Assembly (NCBI GenBank): GCA_019636475.1
Contig: JAHBXN010000011.1
Location: 1-64,000, forward strand
DNA length: 64,000 nucleotides
Source: Phycisphaerae bacterium
GTDB lineage: Bacteria > Planctomycetota > Phycisphaerae > UBA1845 > UTPLA1
Direction: 5' to 3'
In this document: positions 40,201 to 48,851 of the stretch, one piece after another
Layout: every line of letters starts with the position of its first letter
How positions within the stretch are numbered: position 1 is the stretch's first letter
Program-made: the position numbers and the translations under genes
Notes under the pieces: model-generated
What the model saw: the letters and a program-made list of their open reading frames with translations, nothing else
The model's database searches: none
Told to the model about the DNA's origin: nothing

Positions 40201-42959
40201 AAACGGCGGCCGTCTGGCGCGGCATGAGTTCCGGCAACACGCTGCTAGCCCACGTCGTTGGCGCCGGCAAGACGTTCACGATGGCCGCGACAGGCATGAA
40301 GATGAAGCAGGCCGGACTCATCAAGAAACCGATGTACGTCGTGCCCAATCACCTGCTGGAGCAGTTCTCTCGCGAGTTCATGCAGCTCTACCCGAACGCG
40401 AAATTGCTCGTCGCCACCAAGGAAGACCTGCGCCGCGACCGCCGCAAGCTGCTGACTGCCAAGATCGCCAGTGGCGATTGGGATGGCATACTCGTGACGC
40501 ATTCTTCGTTCGAGCGGATCGGCATGTCGCGGGATTACCAGGAGGAGTTCCTCGTTGAGCAGATCGCCGAGTACGACCAGTTGCTGATCGAACACGCCGC
40601 CGCCAAGGGATCGAATCGCAACATCATCAAGCAGATCGAGAAACAGAAGGCGGCGCGGGTCGAGCGGCTGAAGAAGTTGCTCGCCCAGGAGAAGAAGGAC
40701 GACGGACTCGTGTTCGACGAATTGGGCGTCGATCATGTGTTCATCGATGAAGCGCATTATTTCAAAAATCTGGAGACGCCGACCAAGATGGACCGGGTCG
40801 CCGGCATTCAGACCGGCGGCAGTGAGCGCGCTTTCGACGTGTTCATGAAGGCGAGCTACCTGGGCGAGCAGCATCCCGGCCACGGCGTCACGTTCGCCAC
40901 CGGCACGCCGGTCTCGAACACGATGGTCGAGATGTACACCATGCAGCGATTCCTTGACCCGGCCGGGTTGGAGAGCAGGGGCCTGGAACACTTCGACGCA
41001 TGGGCGGCCACGTTCGGGGAAGTCATTGACACGATGGAGATTTCACCGGACGGCGCTTCGCTTCGGCCGCGCAGCCGGTTCGCCAAGTTCACTAACCTGC
41101 CGGAATTGCAGCAGATGTTCCGGGCCTTCTCCGACGTGCAGACAGCAGAAATGCTGAAACTCCCGACGCCGAAACTGGAAACCGGCAAGGCGATCGTCGT
41201 CGCCTGCCCCATGTCTGACGAACAGCACGCACTACAGGACGAGCTGGTCAAGCGGTATGAACGACTACGAAGGGACAAGGTGGACCCGCGCGAGGACAAC
41301 GCGCTGGCCATCACGACCGACGGCCGCAAGCTGGCCCTCGATGCGCGGATGCTGTCGGCCACCGCACCCGACTTCCCCGGATCGAAGATCAACCGACTGG
41401 TCGAGAACGTCCACGACATCTGGCAGCGTACCGCCGACACGCGCGGCACGCAGATGATCTTCTGCGACATGGGCGTGCGTACGACGCCGTGGGGCTACTC
41501 GGCATATGACGACGTGACAGAAAAACTGATCGCTGCAGGCATCCCGCGCGAGCAGATTGCCGCCATCGGCGATGCCGATTCCGATGCCAAGAAACAGGCA
41601 CTCTTCGAGAAAGTCCGTAACGGCTCCGTCCGCGTTTTAGTCGGCAGCACGCAGAAGATGGGCACCGGCACGAACGTTCAGCAGCGACTTGTCGCTTTGC
41701 ACCATCTTGATGCCCCGTGGAAGCCGGCGGAAGTGGAGCAAAGGGAAGGCCGCATCCTCCGCCAGGGCAACACGAACGAAGAGGTTGCTGTCTATCGCTA
41801 CGTCACCGAAGGCTCGTTCGACGCCTACATGTGGCAGGCCCTTGAAACCAAAGCCCGATTCATCGGCCAGGTCATCACCGGCGACAACGCTGCCCGCCGG
41901 GCCGAGGATGTCGGGGGGCAGGAACTTTCATACGCGGAAGTGAAGGCCATAGCCTCCGGCAACCCGGCGGTGCTGACGCTGGCTGAAGCCGACGCCGAGT
42001 TGCAGCGGCTAGCGCTTCTCAAAAAGAACCACGTCGATGAGCAGTACATCGCCCGCCGCAGCGTACGGGACTTGCCAGAGAGAATCGCCCGGCTCAACGA
42101 GCGGATATCCAAGCTCACGGCCGACCAATCGACCGCCGTCGCCCATGCCCGCGACCCGGTTATGATCAACAGGCGAGAGTATGCGAAGGACGAGGCCGTC
42201 GCTGCGCTGGGCGCGCAGTTGGACAAACTCCCGCGCGACGTGCGTGAAGAGCAGCGATTCCCGATCGGCACGTATCGCGGCCTGCGCTTCGGACTCGTGC
42301 TGCACCGGGACTTCGCGCCCGATGCGTACATTGAGGGGGAGACAACGCGCGACGACCGACTCATTCGCGGCAGCCACGGCCCGCGCGCTGTACTTAACGC
42401 TCTGGAGCGGCTGTGCAACGCCTACGGCAACGAGATTGCCGGTGTGAGGCAGGACCTGTCCATCGCCGAGTCCCAGCTACGGGATTACCAGCACCGGATC
42501 GGAAAGCCGTTCGTCCACGAGCCATACCAAACTGAATTGGCCGCACTGCGCGACCGGCTCAAGGCGAGCCTCGCCGGTATTCCATCGCACGTCGGCAGTG
42601 ACGCATCACCTGATCCCGCTTCCGAGCCGCCGCTTTCGACCGCCGAACTGGCCGAGCGTATCAAGGCGCTCAAAGCCGCCCACACCATCGACGCCGCTCC
42701 CGTACGCACCACCACCCGCCGCCTCGACGCCGAGGTACCCGTCACGGCCCGTATCCGCCGACGCTCGGCTGATCTTTCTACCGAACCAGTACCGCCCGAC
42801 GATGCCGCTGCCGATTTCCATCCGAATGACTTCAAGTTGAGCACTCATTCCGACCTACCGTCCAAAGTTCACGAGAACTTGGACGGAACAATTCGCCTTC
42901 TGCAACAGCGGCGGTCGGAGCGTCCCGCAACACCTTCTCAACCCTGGAAACGCAGATGA
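37236..42959 (+). CDS. Giant methyltransferase-helicase (DarB-like antirestriction protein)
   Basis: The open frame gives 1907 residues. SAM-dependent N6-methylase fold: motif I EPGCGSGNF (~324), catalytic-like NVPF (~388, VVGNVPFADI). Helicase superfamily 2: HVVGAGKTFTMAATG (~1004), VDHVFIDEAHYFKN (DEAH, ~1170), FATGTPVSNTMVEMYTMQRF and REGRILRQGNTNEEV (~1504). Such fusions occur on phages (P1 DarB) and conjugative elements as antirestriction proteins. The N-terminus is uncertain. The only in-frame ATGs are at 37236/37242, giving RSHYHTPLLFSLESGD, which looks real, but residues ~40-145 are a low-complexity frame antisense in character to an overlapping, well-supported small gene at 37354-37671. 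From ~LKWSRSPTLWDLPG onward coding is clear. It is the last gene of the element before the metal island. Confidence 0.88.
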   Translation: MTMARKSRSHYHTPLLFSLESGDTAVALEDPSPQQEGDSHALQDDHSRTAASEHEVARDAPLRSDAASGHGVTCDSAEGAARGAEGAARHDANRHRIESGIERGDGDRGHGDGESFAGRVSAGRAGGTVAGRRDGVRPKSHVARLKWSRSPTLWDLPGEETHEDAIGQAVHGEHSESQVSYSTESNEQHHATQSAIPNDTAPAPVVQFAGGEKEKARDILAAIRTLQQIEREKRPASFEEKQVLARFPGFGPVALSIFPDPVTGRYKNAGWQVLGEELQALLSPAEYDSAKRTTFNAFYTSPTVIGAIHDAIKRLGVPDNAQILEPGCGSGNFMSQGGGRHCFIGVELDSISGRIARALHPEHDIRIENFRDTKLPEGRVGAVVGNVPFADIKLEYDGKRLSLHDYFLAKSVDALNPGGVMAMVTTHFTLDKQNAAIREYLASKADFVGAIRLPSDAFKREGTNVVTDILFFRKRAPGDPEHHADPDWLGVAPLAIDGLEIPINRYFLNHPEMVLGDWSRKDTLYGGEGYSVRGNGDLTAKLKDAIRQLPEFAPTHTDHATEKHAPEFTPPPPEKHINEGSFFVGADQAINQLVSRQAVPVVYGGKTLKATGALTGRRMAALIGLRDCARRVLQSQNEDWPVEHRDEARRELNRVYDRFVRAYGPINKTTFGETRDGSVIRRRPNLVKFIEDPDAMLVMSLEEYDEVTGKAAKAAIMTKDVVGRTPPVTNVASAEEGLLVSLNQRGRVDLPFIAELYDKPEQQIIEELGDLIYRDPESKQWKTADEYLSGNVRHKLAVAEKAGPTFARNAEALRRVQPEDVLPGDIDANLGAPWIPASDIQAFAAQLFHVSPEAVPVAHLEKDAVWSFDAGYAAKQSVAATSDYGTERANGTWLLELALNMKSPTIYDVIDRGDKEERVVNQEETMAAREKQKQIKERFRAWVFTDHERTERLVRIYNDTYNNLRPRLFDGSHLDFPGMNQTIQLRPHQTAAVWRGMSSGNTLLAHVVGAGKTFTMAATGMKMKQAGLIKKPMYVVPNHLLEQFSREFMQLYPNAKLLVATKEDLRRDRRKLLTAKIASGDWDGILVTHSSFERIGMSRDYQEEFLVEQIAEYDQLLIEHAAAKGSNRNIIKQIEKQKAARVERLKKLLAQEKKDDGLVFDELGVDHVFIDEAHYFKNLETPTKMDRVAGIQTGGSERAFDVFMKASYLGEQHPGHGVTFATGTPVSNTMVEMYTMQRFLDPAGLESRGLEHFDAWAATFGEVIDTMEISPDGASLRPRSRFAKFTNLPELQQMFRAFSDVQTAEMLKLPTPKLETGKAIVVACPMSDEQHALQDELVKRYERLRRDKVDPREDNALAITTDGRKLALDARMLSATAPDFPGSKINRLVENVHDIWQRTADTRGTQMIFCDMGVRTTPWGYSAYDDVTEKLIAAGIPREQIAAIGDADSDAKKQALFEKVRNGSVRVLVGSTQKMGTGTNVQQRLVALHHLDAPWKPAEVEQREGRILRQGNTNEEVAVYRYVTEGSFDAYMWQALETKARFIGQVITGDNAARRAEDVGGQELSYAEVKAIASGNPAVLTLAEADAELQRLALLKKNHVDEQYIARRSVRDLPERIARLNERISKLTADQSTAVAHARDPVMINRREYAKDEAVAALGAQLDKLPRDVREEQRFPIGTYRGLRFGLVLHRDFAPDAYIEGETTRDDRLIRGSHGPRAVLNALERLCNAYGNEIAGVRQDLSIAESQLRDYQHRIGKPFVHEPYQTELAALRDRLKASLAGIPSHVGSDASPDPASEPPLSTAELAERIKALKAAHTIDAAPVRTTTRRLDAEVPVTARIRRRSADLSTEPVPPDDAAADFHPNDFKLSTHSDLPSKVHENLDGTIRLLQQRRSERPATPSQPWKRR
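37354..37671 (+). CDS. Small helical protein overlapping the helicase N-terminus
   Basis: A 105-residue protein with an excellent ribosome site (GGAAGGAG) before ATG 37354. It reads MPYKTIILELLQANTKLHET, LRCGRMLLPVTESLAIALKA then a coiled-coil-like part and GQVELSLDDAMAFVRSLTS. Codon use and amino-acid pattern look like a real protein, more than the overlapping frame. It lies wholly inside the open frame of the giant helicase. Similar small genes sit beside such helicases in mobile elements, but I do not know the family. Confidence 0.75.
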   Translation: MPYKTIILELLQANTKLHETLRCGRMLLPVTESLAIALKARHEVLKEQLATTQTGIESSQASSAAMEIAVTEMENRLQAAFPPDGQVELSLDDAMAFVRSLTSHA

Positions 42960-43081
42960 ATGGTCCGAAATGATGTCTTGCCCCCTTGTCGGCGTTGCGG
43001 AAACGTGAAATTCAACGTTCTATGGGAGCACAACATCTTGATGCTATTGACATCGCATGAGGAAGCCGATAGGACTATTAC

Positions 43082-43480
43082 ATGGTTCTGCGCGTGCTCA
43101 ATCTAGCGGTCGCCTGCTGGGCGCTTCATATCTCGCCCTCGTTGTGCTTGGCGGGCGTCCTGACTCACCCCTGCACTCCAACCACGAGCGGCACAATCGC
43201 AACCACCTGCTATGGTGATCAAGATCACGATCAGCCTAATTCCGATCCTGGGTCCTGCTCCCACGAGGACAACTGTAATTCCGATCCATGCCATGAGGGC
43301 CCGATCGTTAAGGAGGGCGGCGACCAGACGCTCGCTGTAGCGCCTTTGCTTCCGGTATTGCCTGGATTCAATACGACGGGAGTCTCGCTCGCACCGCTCG
43401 CTCCTTGGCACAACTCGGATGGCCCTCCCAATCGACCCCAATTGCCGCTCCATCAAAGTGACCTTCCCCTTCTGATCTGA
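43082..43480 (+). CDS. Secreted Cys-rich protein, SDLPLLI-ending family (copy 1)
   Basis: A 132-residue protein: signal peptide (LNLAVACWALHISPSLC), the core AGVLTHPC, then a Cys/His/Asp-rich middle (CYGDQDHDQPNSDPGSC, SHEDNCNSDPCHEGP), a Pro-rich linker and the ending PLHQSDLPLLI. It is paralogous to 55651-56061 at both ends (P-x-L-C-x-AGVL and SD[LV]PLLI). It precedes the outer-membrane factor of the first RND set by 33 bases, so it belongs to that operon. A periplasmic metal-binding or lipid-inserted role is inferred. No known family. Confidence 0.75.
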   Translation: MVLRVLNLAVACWALHISPSLCLAGVLTHPCTPTTSGTIATTCYGDQDHDQPNSDPGSCSHEDNCNSDPCHEGPIVKEGGDQTLAVAPLLPVLPGFNTTGVSLAPLAPWHNSDGPPNRPQLPLHQSDLPLLI

Positions 43481-43513
43481 TTCCCCAATTGACCAGCCGT
43501 TAATCGTTCGGCA

Positions 43514-45118
43514 TTGCCGAATGCGTTTTCGTATGCGCGTGCTTTTTCGCGCAGCTTCGTCAATTGGAGATTGATTATCTTGTGCCATGCAAGAGTCTAT
43601 TGCTGCCGAATTCTGCTTCTGTTCCCTGTCTTTGTGATCATGGGCTGCGCGACCGTAAACGCCCGACGCGATTACCAACGTGCAGGCTCTGAGGTCGCGC
43701 GCGCCATCGGCCAGGCTCCGCTTGAGAACCCGGAAGATCAGGCCATCGCCGACGCCGCAATCGCGGAGTTGATGACTGACGGGCTTACTGCCGACGAAGC
43801 CGTGAAGCTCGCGCTGCTCAACAATCCCAGAGCGCGGGCGGTCTTGCTGCAGGTCGGCATGGCGCGTGCGGACGTGGTTCAAGCCGGCCTCTGGTCGAAT
43901 CCGACTATCGGATTTTCGTTCAATCTGCCGACCGGGGGCGGATCTAATCAGTTCGGCATGAACCTGGCCCAAAACATTGCGGACCTGTGGATGATCCCAT
44001 CGCGCAGCCGTGCGGCAAATCAAGACTTGGAACGGATGACACTCAGCGCCGCTCAGGAGCTGGTCTCCTTGGCGGTGGACACGAAAGTTGCATACTTCAA
44101 CGCCCTGGCGGCTGATAGCGCACTTTCGATTGCGCAGGACAACGTGTCGCTGACGGAGGAGCTGCTTCGCATTACGAACGCTCGTCTGGAAGCGGGCACG
44201 GTCGGGTCACTCGATGTGAATCTCGCAAAGGGGCAGGCGCTTCGAGCCGAGGTCGATGCTCGATCGGCGCGATTGGAATCAGCAAGTTCACGCCGCACGC
44301 TGGCGGCGCTTCTGGGACTGACCACGTCGGCAAAAGAGATCTTGCTCAACGAGACGCTACCGATGCCTGTTGAGAGCGAACTGCCAGTAGACCGCTACGT
44401 GGCGACAGCGCTAGACTCGCGCCTTGATGCCCGCGCTGCTCGCGACGCGGTTGAGGCGGCTGCCGCCCGAGTCGAGCTTGAACTGGCGAGTGTCTTCAAG
44501 AACGTCGAGCTCGGATTCGAAGCGGAACACCAGGCACACCGGGCGCAGGGCGGGCGAAAGATTCTCGCCGATACGGCGAGATCGTCCATCGCAAACGGTC
44601 AACTCACCGCGCCCGAGATTCAATCGCGCGGCCAGCGAAATCTGGAAGATAGCCAGCGAATCGACGCCATTCTTGGCCCATCGCTGAGCTTGTCACTGCC
44701 CATTTTCGATCAGAACCAAGCGCAGATCGCCAAAGCCCGAATGAGCTACCTGGAAAGTAAGGCGATGCTGGAGGGCCTCGAACGGGGCATTGTGCAGGAT
44801 ACGCGCGAAGCTGCCGATCGCCTTGCGACTGCCTGGAACGTAGCGACCCTTTACCAGAATGAAGTCCTGCCACAAGCGCAGGAGACGCTCGATCTATCCC
44901 AGGCAACATATCAGGCGGGTCAGACCACGATTTTGAACGTCATCGATGCGCAGCGCTCGTTGCTGGAAACGCGTCGGGCGAACGTCGCAGCATTGCAGGC
45001 TGCGGCGAGCGCCATTGCTGAATTGGAACGGGCTACCGCACGTCCTGTGGATGAATTACTTGAACCGGCCGGGCCAACGACGCAGCCGACTGAAACGCAA
45101 CCTTCGGGCGAGGGATAA
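43514..45118 (+). CDS. Outer-membrane factor of a heavy-metal RND pump (CusC/CzcC-like)
   Basis: A 534-residue TolC-family lipoprotein. Lipobox at VFVIMGC, helical hairpins with LTADEAVKLALLNNPRARAV and the second repeat after ~300 (ATALDSRLDARAARDAVEAA), and the channel stretch YQAGQTTILNVIDAQRSLLE typical of the family. It forms the outer-membrane channel of a tripartite efflux complex with the adaptor (45363) and pump (48852). The TTG at 43514 is used here; the true start may be nearer the lipobox. No second outer-membrane gene is present for the later RND pair, so both systems may share it. Confidence 0.88.
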   Translation: MPNAFSYARAFSRSFVNWRLIILCHARVYCCRILLLFPVFVIMGCATVNARRDYQRAGSEVARAIGQAPLENPEDQAIADAAIAELMTDGLTADEAVKLALLNNPRARAVLLQVGMARADVVQAGLWSNPTIGFSFNLPTGGGSNQFGMNLAQNIADLWMIPSRSRAANQDLERMTLSAAQELVSLAVDTKVAYFNALAADSALSIAQDNVSLTEELLRITNARLEAGTVGSLDVNLAKGQALRAEVDARSARLESASSRRTLAALLGLTTSAKEILLNETLPMPVESELPVDRYVATALDSRLDARAARDAVEAAAARVELELASVFKNVELGFEAEHQAHRAQGGRKILADTARSSIANGQLTAPEIQSRGQRNLEDSQRIDAILGPSLSLSLPIFDQNQAQIAKARMSYLESKAMLEGLERGIVQDTREAADRLATAWNVATLYQNEVLPQAQETLDLSQATYQAGQTTILNVIDAQRSLLETRRANVAALQAAASAIAELERATARPVDELLEPAGPTTQPTETQPSGEG

Positions 45119-45121
45119 CAA

Positions 45122-45319
45122 ATGCTATTTCAAGAAACAAAACGGTCTGGCGCTTCCTTGCCGATTGCCATCTCTGCAATCGGAATATGCTTGGCGAGCG
45201 GTTGTCAAATGGATGACTCCGGCAGTGGCGACGCTAGTGCCATTGCAACCGTTGTCGCGTCGCTTGGTGAGTTTGCGGCGTCGTTTGCAAGAAACTTACT
45301 GGCCGCCTGGCTGCTTTGA
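45122..45319 (+). CDS. Small lipoprotein between channel and adaptor
   Basis: A 65-residue protein starting at ATG 45122, three bases after the channel gene. Signal with lipobox ISAIGICLASGC, then a short Asp/Ser stretch (QMDDSGSGD) and a hydrophobic C-terminal helix (FAASFARNLLAAWLL). The double anchoring suggests a small membrane-associated accessory of the efflux complex. Another frame through this region is a false extension of the adaptor gene. Confidence 0.65.
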   Translation: MLFQETKRSGASLPIAISAIGICLASGCQMDDSGSGDASAIATVVASLGEFAASFARNLLAAWLL

Positions 45320-45362
45320 GGGTTCAAAACCTACGACGGCTGGATTGCCGTGGAGAGGCGAT

Positions 45363-46700
45363 ATGCTTCGAATGACAACAATCGGACTGTTATCTCAATT
45401 TCTGGGACGTGGACGCAATGCAATTGCCTGGTGCGTCCTCATAGGAACTGTCCTTTGCGCGTGCCTGACCGCATGCCGCGATTCTGGGTCGAATTCGGGC
45501 TCGGCGGCGGAGTCGGTCGCCGCGGCCGAAAGCGGCGGGCACGACGGACACTATCACGGCGAGGAGGCGCACGTTGACGAAGTCACGCTGGCCCGTGACG
45601 CAATCGACCGCTACGGAATCAAGGTAGAGACGGCCTCATTGTATCGGCTTGGACCGAGTTTCGTGGCTCCAGCCAGAGTCGCGTTCAATGCGGAGGCGAT
45701 TGCGCATATCGGTTCCACGTTGCCCGGCCGCGTCGTGGAATTGGCGGTCCGCCTCGGCGACATAGTGACGAAGGGGGACTTGCTGCTGGTCGTGGAAAGT
45801 CCGCAACTGGGCGAGGCTCAAAGTGATTATCTTCAAAAACTGATCGCGGCCCAGACGACGATTGCGACCGTGGACTTGGCAAAGAATGCGTTAGACCGCG
45901 CACAGCGGCTCTACGATGAAAACCGTGGCATCGCGCTGGACGAAGTGCAAAAAAGAGAGGTCGAATTCAAGGTGGCCCAAGCATCGCTTCGCACCGCAGA
46001 GTCGACCGCGGTCGCGGCAGAAAACAAGCTTCATGTGCTCGGAATGACACAGGAGACGGTAACAGCGATTAAGGCATCCGGCGAGGTCAACCCGCGCTTT
46101 CCGATCGTGGCTCCGATTTCTGGTGAGGTGGTGGAGCGCGAAGTGACGCTTGGGGAGCTTGTCAGTCCCGAACGAGAAAAACTCCTCGTGCTGGCCAACA
46201 TCGATATCTTGTGGGTGCTGGCCGACGTGCCTGAGGCCCATTTGCCCGAACTTGCTCAGGGAGCCAAGGCGTGGATAAACGCTGGGAGCCTCGATCCACA
46301 TAAGCACGAAGGTCAAATCTCCTATGTCGCGCCCATGATCGACCCGCACACCCGGACGGTCTCGGTTCGCGTGGCGGTGGAGTGTGAGGATCGCTCACTG
46401 AAGCCGGGCATGTTTGTGCAGGTCGAGATTGCCTCGACCGACCGTAACAATCCAGATCCTGCCCCCGTTGTGGCGGTGCCGGACATCGCGGTTCAAACCG
46501 TCGAGGGCGAGACATCGGTGTTCGTTCCTGTGCCGGGCGAAGAGAACACCTTTGCAAGGCGCGCGGTCTCAGTCGGAAAGGCCGTGGCCGGCTTGGTGCC
46601 GGTTTACCGCGGCCTGGCCGAAGGTGAAGCGTACGTCGCATCCGGAAGCTTCCTCCTGAAGGCGGACCTCGGCAAGGCGACGGCAGAGCACGCGCATTAA
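45363..46700 (+). CDS. RND periplasmic adaptor (CusB/CzcB-like)
   Basis: A 445-residue membrane-fusion protein. Lipobox LTAC at ~38, then a His-rich metal-binding stretch (GGHDGHYHGEEAHVDE), barrel-sandwich halves (AHIGSTLPGRVVELAVRLGD, RFPIVAPISGEVVEREVTLG), a helical hairpin (DYLQKLIAAQTTIATVDLAK) and the beta-barrel/membrane-proximal domain (LWVLADVPEAHLPELAQGAK). ATG 45363 follows GGAGAGG; the longer frame upstream overlaps the lipoprotein gene. It links pump and channel and probably delivers metal to the pump. Confidence 0.9.
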   Translation: MLRMTTIGLLSQFLGRGRNAIAWCVLIGTVLCACLTACRDSGSNSGSAAESVAAAESGGHDGHYHGEEAHVDEVTLARDAIDRYGIKVETASLYRLGPSFVAPARVAFNAEAIAHIGSTLPGRVVELAVRLGDIVTKGDLLLVVESPQLGEAQSDYLQKLIAAQTTIATVDLAKNALDRAQRLYDENRGIALDEVQKREVEFKVAQASLRTAESTAVAAENKLHVLGMTQETVTAIKASGEVNPRFPIVAPISGEVVEREVTLGELVSPEREKLLVLANIDILWVLADVPEAHLPELAQGAKAWINAGSLDPHKHEGQISYVAPMIDPHTRTVSVRVAVECEDRSLKPGMFVQVEIASTDRNNPDPAPVVAVPDIAVQTVEGETSVFVPVPGEENTFARRAVSVGKAVAGLVPVYRGLAEGEAYVASGSFLLKADLGKATAEHAH

Positions 46701-47241
46701 GCGGTTTCGAGCGGGATATCGGCCAAGGGAAATCATATGAGCGCGAATTGCAGGCGATTGGTTGTCACCGGCTCCGCAGGGACGGGCCTGTTCGAAGTTG
46801 AACAGCGCGTACCGGCACGCGGACACGGATGGAAAGGTTCACCCCCTGGCGCGGAGCAGGCCCCGCCGAAGGGCGGCGCGCCGCGCCGTCGAGGGGAAAT
46901 GCGGCAGGCCGGGGCGGCTTGGGGCCGCCTCGGTGGCAGGTTTCCGCGCGGGGGCGTGGACCGCCGGTGTGTTGGTCCCAATCCGCCGCACCGCTCAGTG
47001 GCGCGCTCCCCCGTTGGAGCGGCGGGTCCGCTCCCCGGAGCGGGCGCTCGGCTCCAGGGGCGTGAACGTCCGGCCCCCGTCGCTCAGCGGCGGACGGTGC
47101 GAGCCGAACATTGGTGCAAGTTATTGCAAATGTGTAGGTTATGTCAGCTTTGGCCCGTCCGTCCGGAACGAGGCGCAGGGATGCACGGTGGCCGTCGGCC
47201 GCATGTCGGCCGGGCGCGACGGGCCGTTTGGAGGAACTGCA
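46701..47241. other. GC-rich non-coding segment splitting the adaptor and pump genes
   Basis: About 540 bases, very G+C-rich (46820-47140) with many short G and C runs. Several overlapping frames are open in it, but all are low-complexity (Pro/Gly/Arg) and look non-coding. The right end (47110-47140) is AT-richer and could hold the promoter of the following gene. With the next three genes it interrupts the usual adaptor-pump order. Confidence 0.5.
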
Positions 47242-47913
47242 ATGCCTGATTACATCCCCGGCGGGGACGCCGAATTCGGCACCTGGCTGGACAACTTCAT
47301 CGCCTATGCCAACGCCAACCTCACGGGACTTGGGCTGGTTGCGGGCGACCTGACGCCGGTGACCACGGCGCAGTCCGCGTGGAAAGCCGCCTACCCCGCG
47401 CATATTGCCGCGCAGCAGGCGGCGCTGGCGGCCCGGCAGGACAAGGACGCGGCCCGCGCCGGCGTCGAGGCTGCGGTTCGCCCGCTGGTGCGCCGGTTAC
47501 AGGCGAGCCCGGCGGTGGATGACGCCGAGCGGGCGTCGTTGGGGATCACCGTGCCTGATGCGGGCGCGACGCCGGTCGGCCCGCCGACGACGCGGCCGCT
47601 GGTGCTCGTCGAGTGCGGACAGCGGTTGCAGCACACCATCAACTTCCGGGATGAGGCCACGCCCACCCGCAAGGCCAAGCCCCCGGGTGTGCTGGGGGCT
47701 GAAATCTGGGTGAATGTCCTGCCCATCGGCTCGCCCACACCGGGCGACCCGGAGACATTCGGCTTCGTGGCACTGGACACCAAGACACCCTACACGCTGA
47801 ACTTCGACGCTGCCGATGGCGGGAAAAACGCGCATTACCTGGTGCGCTGGGTAAATTCGACCGGCCAAAAGGGACCGTGGAGCGAGACGGCCACGGCGAC
47901 GGTCGGAGCCTAG
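47242..47913 (+). CDS. Planctomycete-type hypothetical protein with FN3-like end
   Basis: A 223-residue protein (GGAGGAA site). N-terminal helical part (GTWLDNFIAYANANLTGLGL, VTTAQSAWKAAYPAHIAAQQ), an Arg/Ala-rich middle and a C-terminal strand-rich part (YTLNFDAADGGKNAHYLVRW, VNSTGQKGPWSETATATVGA) like a fibronectin-III fold. I recall this family as common and multi-copy in planctomycetes and related genomes; the function is unknown. No signal peptide. Confidence 0.75.
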   Translation: MPDYIPGGDAEFGTWLDNFIAYANANLTGLGLVAGDLTPVTTAQSAWKAAYPAHIAAQQAALAARQDKDAARAGVEAAVRPLVRRLQASPAVDDAERASLGITVPDAGATPVGPPTTRPLVLVECGQRLQHTINFRDEATPTRKAKPPGVLGAEIWVNVLPIGSPTPGDPETFGFVALDTKTPYTLNFDAADGGKNAHYLVRWVNSTGQKGPWSETATATVGA

Positions 47914-47940
47914 GGGCTTTTGCGGAAAGGCGAATGAGAC

Positions 47941-48225
47941 ATGCGGTCCATCGTGAGATTCTCCGTGGATGGCGAAACTGACGGGCAACTGCGCAACCGC
48001 CTGGCCGCGCTCTTGACCGATGCGGGATTCGTGCTCAACCCGCACGTTACCGCGACGTACGAGCACAACATGATCAACGAGCACGAATTGGCCGGCGTGA
48101 TGCAGCAGTTTTGGCAGCAGGCGATGAACCCGCCGAACGAGGCCCACGTGGACCATGTCTGGATGTACGCGGACAATCCGCCGGCCTTTCCGCTTCATTT
48201 CCCTGATACGGGAGACGAGCCATGA
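47941..48225 (+). CDS. Hypothetical protein
   Basis: A 94-residue soluble protein (IVRFSVDGETDGQLRNRLAA, LLTDAGFVLNPHVTATYEHN, NEHELAGVMQQFWQQAMNPP). Overlaps the next gene by four bases, so the two are co-translated. No known domain recognised. Confidence 0.65.
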   Translation: MRSIVRFSVDGETDGQLRNRLAALLTDAGFVLNPHVTATYEHNMINEHELAGVMQQFWQQAMNPPNEAHVDHVWMYADNPPAFPLHFPDTGDEP

Positions 48226-48836
48226 TTCTCGACTGGAATGAATGGCGGCACGGGAACCCCCGGCTCTTCTCCCTGATTGTGCTCGCGAAGCGGCATCGAA
48301 CGGTGGTCGGGGCGCTGCTGGTCGTAGGCGTTCTGATCGAGCATGTGATGACGCGGGCGGCGCCGGTCGACTTGCACCGGCCCTCCCTTCGGCAGGCCGG
48401 AGGGTTGATGTTGATTGCGATCGGTCTGGCGATCCGGCTCTTTGCGCTGGCCTCCATCCGCAAGAGGCGGGTGCTGGCCACCAGCGGCGCGTATTCCTTT
48501 TGCCGCCACCCGCTTTACTTGGGAACGGTGGCGATGGCGCTCGGTTTGTGCGTCCTTTTGTCGGACCTGAAGAGCTTCGTCCTGTTCGCAGTCTATTTCG
48601 CGCTGTTCTATCCGCTGACGATTCTGTGGGAGGAGTTCCGCCTCGCGGAGCGCTTCGGAAAGCGGCACGAGGAATATGCCCGCACGACGCCCCTTTTCCT
48701 GCCGTTCGGCAGGTTCCGACCCGGCACGTTGCTGTGGCCGCGCGCCGTGCGAAACGGCGCACTGGGATTGATCGGGATAACCGCGCTGCTGCTGGCGTGC
48801 ATCGAAGTCATGGCCGAGGTGATGTCGGCACATTAA
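48222..48836 (+). CDS. Isoprenylcysteine methyltransferase-like membrane protein
   Basis: A 204-residue protein of the ICMT/PEMT type. Several transmembrane helices, then the signature SGAYSFCRHPLYLGTVAMAL, GLCVLLSD and the acidic, basic end WEEFRLAERFGKRHEEYART typical of the SAM-binding C-terminus. Substrate unknown; it may methylate a lipid or membrane protein. It is placed between the adaptor and pump genes, a location seen for such genes in some metal islands. Confidence 0.8.
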   Translation: MILDWNEWRHGNPRLFSLIVLAKRHRTVVGALLVVGVLIEHVMTRAAPVDLHRPSLRQAGGLMLIAIGLAIRLFALASIRKRRVLATSGAYSFCRHPLYLGTVAMALGLCVLLSDLKSFVLFAVYFALFYPLTILWEEFRLAERFGKRHEEYARTTPLFLPFGRFRPGTLLWPRAVRNGALGLIGITALLLACIEVMAEVMSAH

Positions 48837-48851
48837 GGAGCGTCTTCCCTC

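Noticed and set aside
44946-45362. Upstream extension of the first RND adaptor
   Set aside because: Overlaps the channel and lipoprotein genes; the ATG at 45363 has the ribosome site and signal peptide.
46737-47249. 170-codon frame in the GC-rich spacer
   Set aside because: Pro/Gly/Arg low complexity, several frames open at once.
47497-48762. Minus-strand 421-codon frame
   Set aside because: Antisense of three plus-strand genes; no domain.
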